A stretch of DNA of 64,000 nucleotides from JAHELQ01 sp964491915 (GTDB lineage: Bacteria > Acidobacteriota > Aminicenantia > UBA2199). This document shows positions 44,633 through 52,700 of the stretch, one piece after another. The stretch lies in NCBI GenBank assembly GCA_964491915.1, contig CAZBHS010000007.1:1-64000 (forward strand), written 5' to 3'. Positions within the stretch are counted from its first letter, which is position 1, and each line of letters begins with the position of its first letter. The notes beneath the pieces are model-generated. The model saw only the letters and a program-made list of their open reading frames with translations, did not search any database and was not told where the DNA came from. Made by a program: the position numbers and the translations under genes.

Positions 44633-46096
44633 ATGGAACAATTAAACGAAACAATATCTGACGTTTTGGAAGCCGATATCGCTGTGGTTGGTGGGGGATC
44701 CGCCGGACTTGCCAGCGCGTTGACCGCATCGGAAAATGGAGCCCGGGTGATTCTTATAGAAAAAATGCCGTTTGCCGGCGGGTTCTCTCTGTTCGCCGAA
44801 GGGATGTTCGCCGTTGAGAGTCCTCTTCAAAAGAAATCATATATCAAAATCACAGCCGAGGAGGCGTTCAAGTCCCATATGAGGTTTACCCACTGGAGGT
44901 CGGCTCCGCGGCTTGTGAGCTCATTTATACGCAAATCGGCGGATACCATTGCATGGTTGATGGCTCATGGCGTTGGATTCGAGAGTGTCAATACGTTGTG
45001 GCCGGACGGCCCCCGGACCTGGCATATGATGGCGGGTGGAGGCAAAGCTCTGGTCCAGACTCTGGTGGAACGTCTAAAGGAAGGGAATGTGACGATTCTC
45101 ACCGAGACCGCTGTAAAAAAATTGAACCTTGGAATCGATGGAGTGATTACCGGGTTATTGGCCCGGAAAAAAAATGGAGATACGCTTCAGGTAGATGCCA
45201 AAGCTGTTGTTATCGCCGGCGGTAGTTACGCCAACAATAAAAAGATGGTGGAAACCTTCGGCAATGTGAAGTGTGAGGCGACTCCGATTTTGGATATGCG
45301 GCAAACCGGGGATTCCATGACAATGGCGTGGGACATTGGAGCCGACCCTAATGGAATTGGTCCCATGTTGGGGATACCTGCGGTTGTTGGTGAAAAACCG
45401 GATTCACACTTATGGGCCGCCGCTTTTCAACCGAGTTTATGGGTCAACAATAAGGGGGCGCGGTTTTGCGATGAATCGATTGGATTTCAATTCCCATTTG
45501 CCGGGAATGCGTTGGCCCAGCAGAATGAAGGCGTGATGTACACTATTTTTGACGAGAGCCTCAAGGAAAAGATGATCAACGATGGCGTGGAAGTATCGCT
45601 CGGAGTATTTGTACCGGTCTCGACAAAGCTCGAACGTCTGGAGAAGGATTTGGAGAGAGGAATCGAAACCGGTAAGGCGGTGGCGGCGCATTCCATTGAA
45701 GAACTGGCGAAAAAGATTGATATTGAACCGTCAGCCTTGAAAGCGACGTTTACTGAATACAATCGGATGGCTGAAAACAATCTCGATGATTGTTTCGCAA
45801 AAACGAGAGATTATATGAATCCCCTGGAGCACAAGCCTTTCTATGCCGTCAGGTCTTCGTATCATATTTTTACCACTTTCGGCGGAATAAAGGTTAACTA
45901 CAAAACCGAAGTGTTGGATGGACACGACGAGGTGATCCCCGGATTGTTCGCGGTGGGGAATTGCGCCGGTGGTCTTTATGCCAATGACTATGATATTTTC
46001 AGTCCCGGAGGCGCTTTGGGTTTTGCGGTAAATTCAGGCCGTATCGCCGGCGACGTTAGCGCGGAATATGTGAAGGATCTGAAAAGCGATTCATAG
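44633..46096 (+). CDS. FAD-dependent fumarate reductase/succinate dehydrogenase-type flavoprotein
   Basis: The 487-residue flavoprotein has an N-terminal FAD-binding dinucleotide fold (ADIAVVGGGSAGLASALTA), the FAD_binding_2 body (AGGGKALVQTLVE, AVVIAGGSYANN) and a C-terminal GLFAVGNCAGGLYANDYD. These place it in the fumarate reductase/ketosteroid dehydrogenase/urocanate reductase group. There is no signal peptide, so it is cytoplasmic, and no partner iron-sulfur or membrane subunit is adjacent. The reduced acceptor cannot be told from sequence. ATG 44633 has GGAGGGAG 6 nt upstream and is preferred to 44621. Its control region is shared with the radical SAM gene. Confidence 0.85.
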   Translation: MEQLNETISDVLEADIAVVGGGSAGLASALTASENGARVILIEKMPFAGGFSLFAEGMFAVESPLQKKSYIKITAEEAFKSHMRFTHWRSAPRLVSSFIRKSADTIAWLMAHGVGFESVNTLWPDGPRTWHMMAGGGKALVQTLVERLKEGNVTILTETAVKKLNLGIDGVITGLLARKKNGDTLQVDAKAVVIAGGSYANNKKMVETFGNVKCEATPILDMRQTGDSMTMAWDIGADPNGIGPMLGIPAVVGEKPDSHLWAAAFQPSLWVNNKGARFCDESIGFQFPFAGNALAQQNEGVMYTIFDESLKEKMINDGVEVSLGVFVPVSTKLERLEKDLERGIETGKAVAAHSIEELAKKIDIEPSALKATFTEYNRMAENNLDDCFAKTRDYMNPLEHKPFYAVRSSYHIFTTFGGIKVNYKTEVLDGHDEVIPGLFAVGNCAGGLYANDYDIFSPGGALGFAVNSGRIAGDVSAEYVKDLKSDS

Positions 46097-46270
46097 TCAA
46101 TGCTTTGCGGGGATTTGAAAAAAAAATAAAAAAGTTGTTGTTTATTTTTCCCCGATATGATATAAAAAAATCTTGCTATCTTTGATGGAAAAGGAAACGG
46201 AAAAGTGAGTGGAGATTATTTATGTTTTTTGGAAAAGGACATAGGAGCTCAATTATATTAAGGAGGAATT

Positions 46271-46672
46271 ATGAAAAAATTAGAAGAGAAAGACCAGTAT
46301 GAAATTCTGGTTGACGAATCAAAAAAACGTATTTATCTTTCGTTTGTAGGGGAGTTCAAGAAACCGGCTGATATTCCAGCCTACAATGATCATGTAAAAG
46401 AGGCCGTTGTGACTGTGGGTAGCGGATACACTCTTTTGGTGGATATCACTTCAAACACCAAAGCGCCGAGTTTTGCGATAACCAAAGTGTTGAAGGATTC
46501 CCAGAAAACATTCATGGATGGCGGTGTGTTTAAAACAGCGGTGGTAATATCTCCTAAATTATTTCTTCAGAGAATGACGCTCGATGTCGTTACTAAACTG
46601 ACCGGGATGAATCTGCAGACATTTAAAGATCGGAATGTTGCTGAAACCTGGTTAAACGATACTGTTCATTAA
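46271..46672 (+). CDS. Small SpoIIAA/STAS-like protein
   Basis: The 133-residue protein has an alternating beta-alpha pattern (KRIYLSFVGEF, YTLLVDITSNTKA, FKTAVVISPKLFLQRMTLDV, NVAETWLNDTVH) that fits the STAS-like fold of anti-sigma antagonist relatives. A phosphorylatable Ser in the typical position is not obvious. An ideal AAGGAGG site precedes ATG 46271. It lies 174 bp after the flavoprotein gene, behind AT-rich sequence that probably holds its own promoter, and is closed by a hairpin terminator. The function is unknown. Confidence 0.7.
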   Translation: MKKLEEKDQYEILVDESKKRIYLSFVGEFKKPADIPAYNDHVKEAVVTVGSGYTLLVDITSNTKAPSFAITKVLKDSQKTFMDGGVFKTAVVISPKLFLQRMTLDVVTKLTGMNLQTFKDRNVAETWLNDTVH

Positions 46673-46714
46673 TTGTTTTTTCCGAGGAAGATGTATTTAT
46701 TGTAATTCTTGAGG

Positions 46715-46740
46715 GGGGGCTAGTCAAAGCCCCCTTATTC
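46715..46740 (+). terminator. Terminator after the STAS-like gene
   Basis: GGGGGC (46715-46720), 8-nt loop, GCCCCC (46729-46734), then TTATTC. It lies between convergent genes. Confidence 0.7.
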
Positions 46741-46804
46741 GTCCGATAAGCTAGAAAAAAATTGATTGACCATGGATCCGGCGGGACGTCTCTGCGTCAA
46801 GATA

Positions 46805-47467
46805 TCAGGTTTTGATTTTGCGGTGGAGGTTTTCGATGTCTTCGTTGGAGCCGAACACCAGGAGGATGTCGCTTTCTTTCACCAGGAATTCGCCGCCGGG
46901 ATTGATGATGGTGGCTTCGGGGATGATGGATTTGATGGCGATGACCGTGACATTGTATTTTTTGCGCAGGTGAATTTCAGCTAAGGTTTTGCCGATGAAG
47001 ACATCGGGGGGGGCTATTTCCTGGATTACGAAACCTGAGGCGATGGGTAGGTAGTCCAGCAGGTTGTCGAAATTCAGGCGGCTGGCGATCTTGCGGGCCA
47101 CATCGCGCTCCGGGTAGGAGACTTCGGTTGCGCCGACCAGGAAGAGAATCTTTTCGTGGTCTTCGGATAGCGCCTTGGCAATGATCTTTCTGACCCCTAG
47201 CTCCTTGAGGATGTGGACGGCGATGATGCTGGGCTCGAGGTTGGGTCCCATGGATACGATTACCGCGTCTGTGTCGTTAATACCGATAGACATGAGGTTT
47301 TCTTTATTGGTGCCGTCCATGGTGATGGGTTGGGTGGCGATGTCCTTGATCTCGTTGACTTTACGTTCGTCCGTGTCGATGGCGATGATTTCAATGTCCT
47401 GATTGGCGAGGCTTTTAACCACATTGATGCCGAAACTACTGAGGCCGATAACCGCGATCTTTTTCAT
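46805..47467 (-). CDS. ktrA: TrkA/KtrA potassium channel regulatory subunit
   Basis: The 220-residue cytoplasmic protein has an RCK domain with a nucleotide-binding Rossmann motif (IAVIGLSSFGINVVKSLAN, IIAIDTDERKV, ALSEDHEKILFLVGATEV) and a C-terminal TrkA_C domain (LAEIHLRKKYNVTVIAI, FLVKESDILLVFGSNEDI). It gates the KtrB/TrkH channel in response to ATP or NADH in known systems. At 220 residues it is the single-RCK KtrA type, not the double TrkA. AAGGAGAACGG precedes the start. It lies downstream of the channel gene with 81 bp between them. Confidence 0.9.
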   Translation of the reverse strand: MKKIAVIGLSSFGINVVKSLANQDIEIIAIDTDERKVNEIKDIATQPITMDGTNKENLMSIGINDTDAVIVSMGPNLEPSIIAVHILKELGVRKIIAKALSEDHEKILFLVGATEVSYPERDVARKIASRLNFDNLLDYLPIASGFVIQEIAPPDVFIGKTLAEIHLRKKYNVTVIAIKSIIPEATIINPGGEFLVKESDILLVFGSNEDIENLHRKIKT

Positions 47468-47548
47468 CCGTTCTCCTTTTTTGAGCTGGTGAGTCTGAGC
47501 TTCGTCCCTATTTTAACAGATTTTTCGCTTCATGAAAAGGTGGGCGGC

Positions 47549-48874
47549 TCAACCGATCATGATGTTTTCTTGCGGGTAATGGAACACAGCTTTGCTCTCT
47601 TTTTTGCTCAGGGCCATCAACAAGGTCAAAGGACCGATGCGACCGATGAACATGGTGACAATGATGACAATCTGGGACGGGACCGATAATTCGGCGGTCA
47701 AACCGAGGCTGAGTCCCACTGTGCCGAACGCCGACACTGTCTCGAACAATAGATCGATGAGCCGGAAGCGCGTCTCGAACGACAGCAGGAGCAAGAAGGC
47801 GAAGCTGACGATGAGCATCGAGAGGATGATGACGATAAAGGCTTTTTCGATGCTTTTGGCGGGGATGTTGCGGTAAAACACATCCACGCTCTCGCGGCCC
47901 CGCATACGGGAACGGAAATAGGCCATCACCATGCCGACGCTGGAGGTTTTGATGCCGCCGCCTGTGGAACCGGGGGATGCGCCCACGAACATCAGGATGA
48001 GTATAAAAAAGATGGAAGCCAGGGATAGGATGTTGAGGTCGATGGTGTTGAAACCGGCGGTGCGGGCGGTGACCGATTGAAAGAAGGAGGAGATGATTTT
48101 GGTTATCAAAGGAAGGGTGTTGCCGGTATTGAAGAGCTCCTCGGCCAGGATCACGAGGAAGCCGCCGATGGTGAGTATGGCGCTGATAATGATCATGAGT
48201 TTGGAATGAAGCGATAGCTTGCCGAAAAAGCTTTTATTATTGCGTTTCTTTTTGATGGTAAACACTTCGGTGAGCACCAGGAAACCGAGGCCGCCGGTGA
48301 TGATCAAAAAAGAAAACGTCAGGTTCAAGCCGATGTGATCTGCGTAATCCATCAGGCTGTTGCTGTTGACGGAGAATCCGGCGTTGCAAAAAGCCGATAC
48401 CGAATGAAAGACCGCTGAATAGAGCCGTTCCTTCACGGCCGGTTCCGGTAATTGGAAAAATAGAAAGGCGGCCCCCAATAGTTCGAAGCCGAAGGTGAAG
48501 ATAAAAATCTTTTTCAGCAGGTCGCGGATATTGCGGTAATTGCCGGAGGTGAAGTCATTGACGATGATGAATTTGTCGGCCAGGGAGATGGGTCTTCCCA
48601 ATAGCAGAATGAATAGGGTGGAGAAGGTCATGAAGCCGAGGCCGCCGAATTGGATCAACAGGAGGATGACTGTTTGCCCGAAGTGGGTGAAATAGGTGGC
48701 TGTGTCTACAACGATCAATCCGGTGACTGTCACTGCCGAGGCGGAGGTGAACAGGGCCTGCAGGAATCCGATGGATCCCGACGTGGTGGCGATGGGAAGC
48801 CTCAACAGGAAGGCGCCGATAGCAATGGCTGTGGCGAAGGTGAGGATGATGACGAATGTGACCGACCGTTTCAT
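47549..48874 (-). CDS. ktrB: TrkH/KtrB potassium transporter membrane subunit
   Basis: The 441-residue membrane protein has four repeated membrane-pore-membrane modules with TrkH/KtrB filter segments (SASAVTVTGLIVVDT, VSAFCNAGFSVNS, SVTARTAGFNTIDL and SAFGTVGLSLG; each contains a TG or AG filter glycine). ATG 48874 overlaps the lepB stop by one base and has GGAAGG upstream, so it is preferred to an in-frame start at 48904. Together with the KtrA protein it forms a potassium uptake system, probably Na+-coupled as in other Ktr systems. Confidence 0.9.
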   Translation of the reverse strand: MKRSVTFVIILTFATAIAIGAFLLRLPIATTSGSIGFLQALFTSASAVTVTGLIVVDTATYFTHFGQTVILLLIQFGGLGFMTFSTLFILLLGRPISLADKFIIVNDFTSGNYRNIRDLLKKIFIFTFGFELLGAAFLFFQLPEPAVKERLYSAVFHSVSAFCNAGFSVNSNSLMDYADHIGLNLTFSFLIITGGLGFLVLTEVFTIKKKRNNKSFFGKLSLHSKLMIIISAILTIGGFLVILAEELFNTGNTLPLITKIISSFFQSVTARTAGFNTIDLNILSLASIFFILILMFVGASPGSTGGGIKTSSVGMVMAYFRSRMRGRESVDVFYRNIPAKSIEKAFIVIILSMLIVSFAFLLLLSFETRFRLIDLLFETVSAFGTVGLSLGLTAELSVPSQIVIIVTMFIGRIGPLTLLMALSKKESKAVFHYPQENIMIG

Positions 48875-49401
48875 CAAAGCCTTCCAAAGCGGCCAAAGGG
48901 CCAATAGCGGAATACCGCTTTGCCGGTGATGTTTTTGATTGGAACGACGCCGAAAATTCGCGAGTCGATGCTATTGCGATGATTGTCGCCGATGACGAAA
49001 AAATGGCCCGGCGGCAGATGGGTGGGCGGGAGTGCCGGCTCGATTTGCTGGGTTGTCTCGCTTTCGGGGATGAAGAACGGTGTCTGGATCTTGCCGTCGA
49101 TGTAGATGGCGCCGCCTTTGATCTCGATGATTTCCCCCGGCAGGGCGATGATGCGTTTGATCAGCGTGACTCGCGGATTGCCCGGTTTTTTGAGTACCAC
49201 GACATCATAGCGTTCGAGGTTTTTGGCGTCCACCATCAGCTTGCGGATCAACACCCGTTCGCCGGGCTGGAATTGAGGCGTCATGGACCGTCCTTCGATC
49301 ACATAGGCGGCGATCACATACTGCACCACCACGATCGACACAACAGCCGCAATCGTGATATTCGTCAAAATATACTTGAGTAAATGTCTCTTGCGTTCCA
49401 T
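48874..49401 (-). CDS. lepB: Signal peptidase I
   Basis: LepB is the membrane serine protease that removes signal peptides from exported proteins. The 175-residue protein has one N-terminal anchor (NITIAAVVSIVVVQYVIAAYVI), the catalytic Ser in GRSMTPQFQPGERVLI and the catalytic Lys in RVTLIKRIIALPGE. The box-D/E end GDNHRNSIDSRIFGVV is also present. ATG 49401 is chosen over a TTG at 49413. It is upstream of and translationally coupled to the potassium channel gene. Signal peptides of TolB, YbgF, SurA and the FG-GAP protein are likely substrates. Confidence 0.92.
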   Translation of the reverse strand: MERKRHLLKYILTNITIAAVVSIVVVQYVIAAYVIEGRSMTPQFQPGERVLIRKLMVDAKNLERYDVVVLKKPGNPRVTLIKRIIALPGEIIEIKGGAIYIDGKIQTPFFIPESETTQQIEPALPPTHLPPGHFFVIGDNHRNSIDSRIFGVVPIKNITGKAVFRYWPFGRFGRL

Positions 49402-49504
49402 GAGTTCAACCAATTAAAAGACATTCTATTCCAAACCCCCGCCGCTGTCAAGCTATCATCCGTCTAGCCGACTCACCCACATCCAAATTTACGAATTTTA
49501 GGTC

Positions 49505-49533
49505 TTGACCTCGAGGGCAATTCGATTTATAAT
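49505..49533 (+). promoter_or_regulatory. Promoter of tRNA-Val
   Basis: TTGACC (49505-49510), 17 bp, TATAAT (49528-49533), 14 bp before the tRNA. Close to the consensus expected for a tRNA promoter. Confidence 0.75.
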
Positions 49534-49547
49534 ACAACTTACTGCCT

Positions 49548-49620
49548 GGGCGATTAACTCAGTGGCTAGAGTGCTACCTTCACACGGTAGAAGTCGGAGG
49601 TTCAAATCCTCTATCGCCCA
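49548..49620 (+). tRNA. tRNA-Val (anticodon CAC)
   Basis: The 73-nt sequence folds as a standard cloverleaf. The acceptor arms GGGCGAT and ATCGCCC are perfect and followed by discriminator A. The anticodon loop TTCACAC between CTACC and GGTAG gives anticodon CAC, which reads GUG (Val). The T arm contains GTTCAAAT. CCA is not encoded. A short T-rich stretch follows. Confidence 0.95.
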
Positions 49621-49697
49621 TGTTTCTTTTTTAACCCAACCCAACCTTTTGAATTTTATCCCAGGTTTCCATACTTTTTCTTTTGGATAATATTGTT

Positions 49698-49733
49698 TGT
49701 GGACATAGTGGACCCTGTGGACACTGTGGACGC
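49698..49733 (+). repeat. Four tandem 9-nt TGTGGACxx units
   Basis: TGTGGACAT, AGTGGACCC, TGTGGACAC and TGTGGACGC stand in tandem between the tRNA and the end of the NRPS gene. A related array is at 32405-32456. Confidence 0.7.
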
Positions 49734-49750
49734 TTCGCTTGGGGGAATTC

Positions 49751-52700
49751 TCATTCAAACAGGGCGGCTAGGTCGTCTTCGGAGAGGTCTACTGTGTCGA
49801 AGTCGGAGGGGGTGAAGTGGACGTTGTCTTCGGTTTTGATGTGGGTGAGGATCTCTTTGAGGTTGGTGATGTAGTCGTCGGCGAATTTTTGGATGGTTTC
49901 GGGGTTATGGGCTTTTTTGTCGTAGTGGATGTCGGCCTGGAGGGTTCCTTTTAGGATCATGGCGTTGATTTCTAGTTTGGCTGTCATGTGGTTGTGGGGG
50001 GAGACGTCGGGGCCGCTGGATTGGCGGCTGTAGGAGAATAGGGGAGTGTCCACCTCTTTGTCGAATTGGCCGAGGTAGTTGAAGCGGACTTCGACCTGTT
50101 CTGCGGGAGTAGGATTTTGGGAGGGGGTCATGTGGTTGAGGAGGCCGTAGCTTAGGCCGTTGGATGGGACCTTGCGGATGGCCTCTTTGACGGTTTTGAT
50201 CTCGTCGCCGATGGTGGCGTCGTCGCGGGTGACGCGGATGGGGTAGATGGCGGTGAACCAACCGATGGTGCGGGAGACATCGATGTCTTCGATGTGGCGG
50301 CCGTGGTTTTCCATTTCGAATTCCAGGTGTTGTCGGCCGGTGAAGGCGCGGAGGGTGCGCACCAATGCCGCCGCCACAAGAACCAGTACGTCGGTTTTGT
50401 AGGTTTCGTGGGCCTCTTTCAGGAGGTAGTCTGTGTCGGCGGCGTCGAGGCAGGCTTTTTCGGTCGCCAGGTGCTCGAGGCTCCACTCTGTGATGGGGTG
50501 GTCGAGGGGGAGTTTGAAGTCCACGGCTGGGGCGTCCCAATATTGTTTGTCTTTATCCAGTTTGCCGGATTCCAGTAAGTCTTTCAAGGCGTCTTGCCAT
50601 TCGGCTACGGAGGCGCTCTTTTTGGATAATTGCACCGGTTTACCTTGCTCGAGTGAGGTGTAGATTTTGTTGAGATCTTCCAGTAGGACGCGCCAGGAGA
50701 TGCCGTCCATCACCAGGTGGTGGGCGGTGATGAGGAGTTTGCCGGGGCTCTGGTTGGAGGTGAAGAGGGCGGCCTTGATTAGGAGGCTGTGTTCCAGGTC
50801 GAAGCTGCTTTTGAGTTCGAGGCCTTTGGCGTCGATGCCGGCGTCGCCCTCGATGCGTTCGATCTTGAGGGGGCGCTCCAGGTGGCGGTTGTTGAAGAAG
50901 AGGATGTGCTTCTGGCTGTCGTAGTTGAGGCGCAGGCCGTCGTGGTGCTGGATGAGGACTTCGAAGGTTTTCTCCAGGAGGGGAAGGTCGAGCTCTCGCT
51001 TCAACTCCAATAAGGCCGACTGGTTGTAATGATGCGGGTGTTTGAATTTATGGGAGAAGAACCAGTTGTCGATGGGGGTGAGCCCCTTCCGGCCGGAGAT
51101 GACGCCTTGCTGGTATTGGCGCACATGGGACTTGAAATCGACACTCGAACAGAGCTTCGAGATGGTCTGGTGCTCCAGGATGTCTTTGGCGTTGACCGAC
51201 AGATCGACGTCGTGCATGCGGGAGGCGATTTGTACGGCTTTGATGGAATCGCCGCCCAACTCGAAGAAATTGTCTTCCATGCCTACATTGCCGAAGCCCA
51301 ACACATCGGCCCAGACTTTTTTGATGAATTGCTCGGTTTCGCCGGCGGGGATGGCGTCTTCGCCGGTGGCGACCTGGAGCAATGGGTCGGGCAGGGCGCG
51401 CCGGTCCACTTTGCCGTTGTTGGTGAGGGGGATGGAGTCGAGGGTCACGAAAAAGGAGGGGACCATATAGTCCGGAAGTCTGGTGGCCAATTGTTTGCGG
51501 ATCGAGCGGATGTCGAGTTTTGCTGCGCTCGATGATGTTATATAGGCGCAGAGTGACTTCTGCCCGGACTTGTCTTCCACCGGAACCACCACCGCGTCGT
51601 TGATGGCGTCGATGGTCAATAATTGCTGCTGGATTTCGCCCGGCTCGATGCGGAAGCCGCGAATCTTGAGCTGTTCGTCCGAGCGGCCGAAGAACTCGAG
51701 GATGTTGTCGAGGTTCCAACGGCCCAGGTCGCCGGATTTGTACATTCTCTGGCCGGGGATGAAGGGGTCGGCGAGGAATTTCTCGGCGGTGAGGGCGTCG
51801 TTGTTGAGGTAGCCTTTGGCAACGCCGGAGCCGGCGATGTAGATCTCGCCCACAATGCCTTTGGGGAGCGGGCGCAGGTGCTTGTCCAATATGTAGATGG
51901 CGGTATTGTCCGCCGGTTTGCCGATGGGGACCGCGGCTCCGGTGTCCGAATCTTTGTCGAAGCGGTGAATCATGCAGCCGACTGTGGCTTCGGTGGGTCC
52001 GTATTCATTGTATATTTCGATGGCGCCGTCGAAGTAGCGGTCGATGTCGAGGGCGGTGGCGGTGTTGAGCTCTTCGCCGCCCACAATGAAACGTTTGACG
52101 CGGGGTGTGTCGCCTTTCATCTCTTTGATGATTTTGAGGTGGGAGGGGGTGAGTTTGACGATATCCGCTTTGTGGTCGGCGATGACGTGTTCGATGAGGA
52201 GTCCCGATGGGTGGTCGCGGTAGACGGCGATGGTGTTGCCGGTAATGAGGGGGATGAAGATGGAGGTGACGGTGAGGTCGAAGGAGAGGGATGAATAGAG
52301 GGCGAAGCACACTGTTTCGCCTTTGACGTATTGGGCGGCGCCCCACCAGATGTAGTTGACGACATTGCGGTGGCTCACCGCCGTTCCTTTGGGTTTGCCG
52401 GTGGTGCCGGAGGTGTAGATGACATAGGCGGGGGAGTCTGGGGGGATGGCGGGGGGAGAGAAGGACGAGGCTTTATCGCTCTGTTTGAGAGCGGGGTAGT
52501 CTATGGTGATTTGGTTGATGGAAGCGAGGCTGCCGAGTAGTTGTTCTTCTGTTTGCTGAAGTTCGTTCTCTACGAGCAAGAACTCGATGCCGCTGTTTGC
52601 GACGATGTATTGTTTGCGGTCCAGGGGGTAGGCGGGGTCGATGGGGAGGTAGGCGCCGCCTGCCTTGAGGATGGCCAGGATGCTGATGACAGCCTCGATG

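Noticed and set aside
49498..49758. An 86-codon minus-strand frame containing a Ser-Val-His repeat
   Set aside because: It is the reverse reading of the tRNA-Val gene and the 9-nt array.
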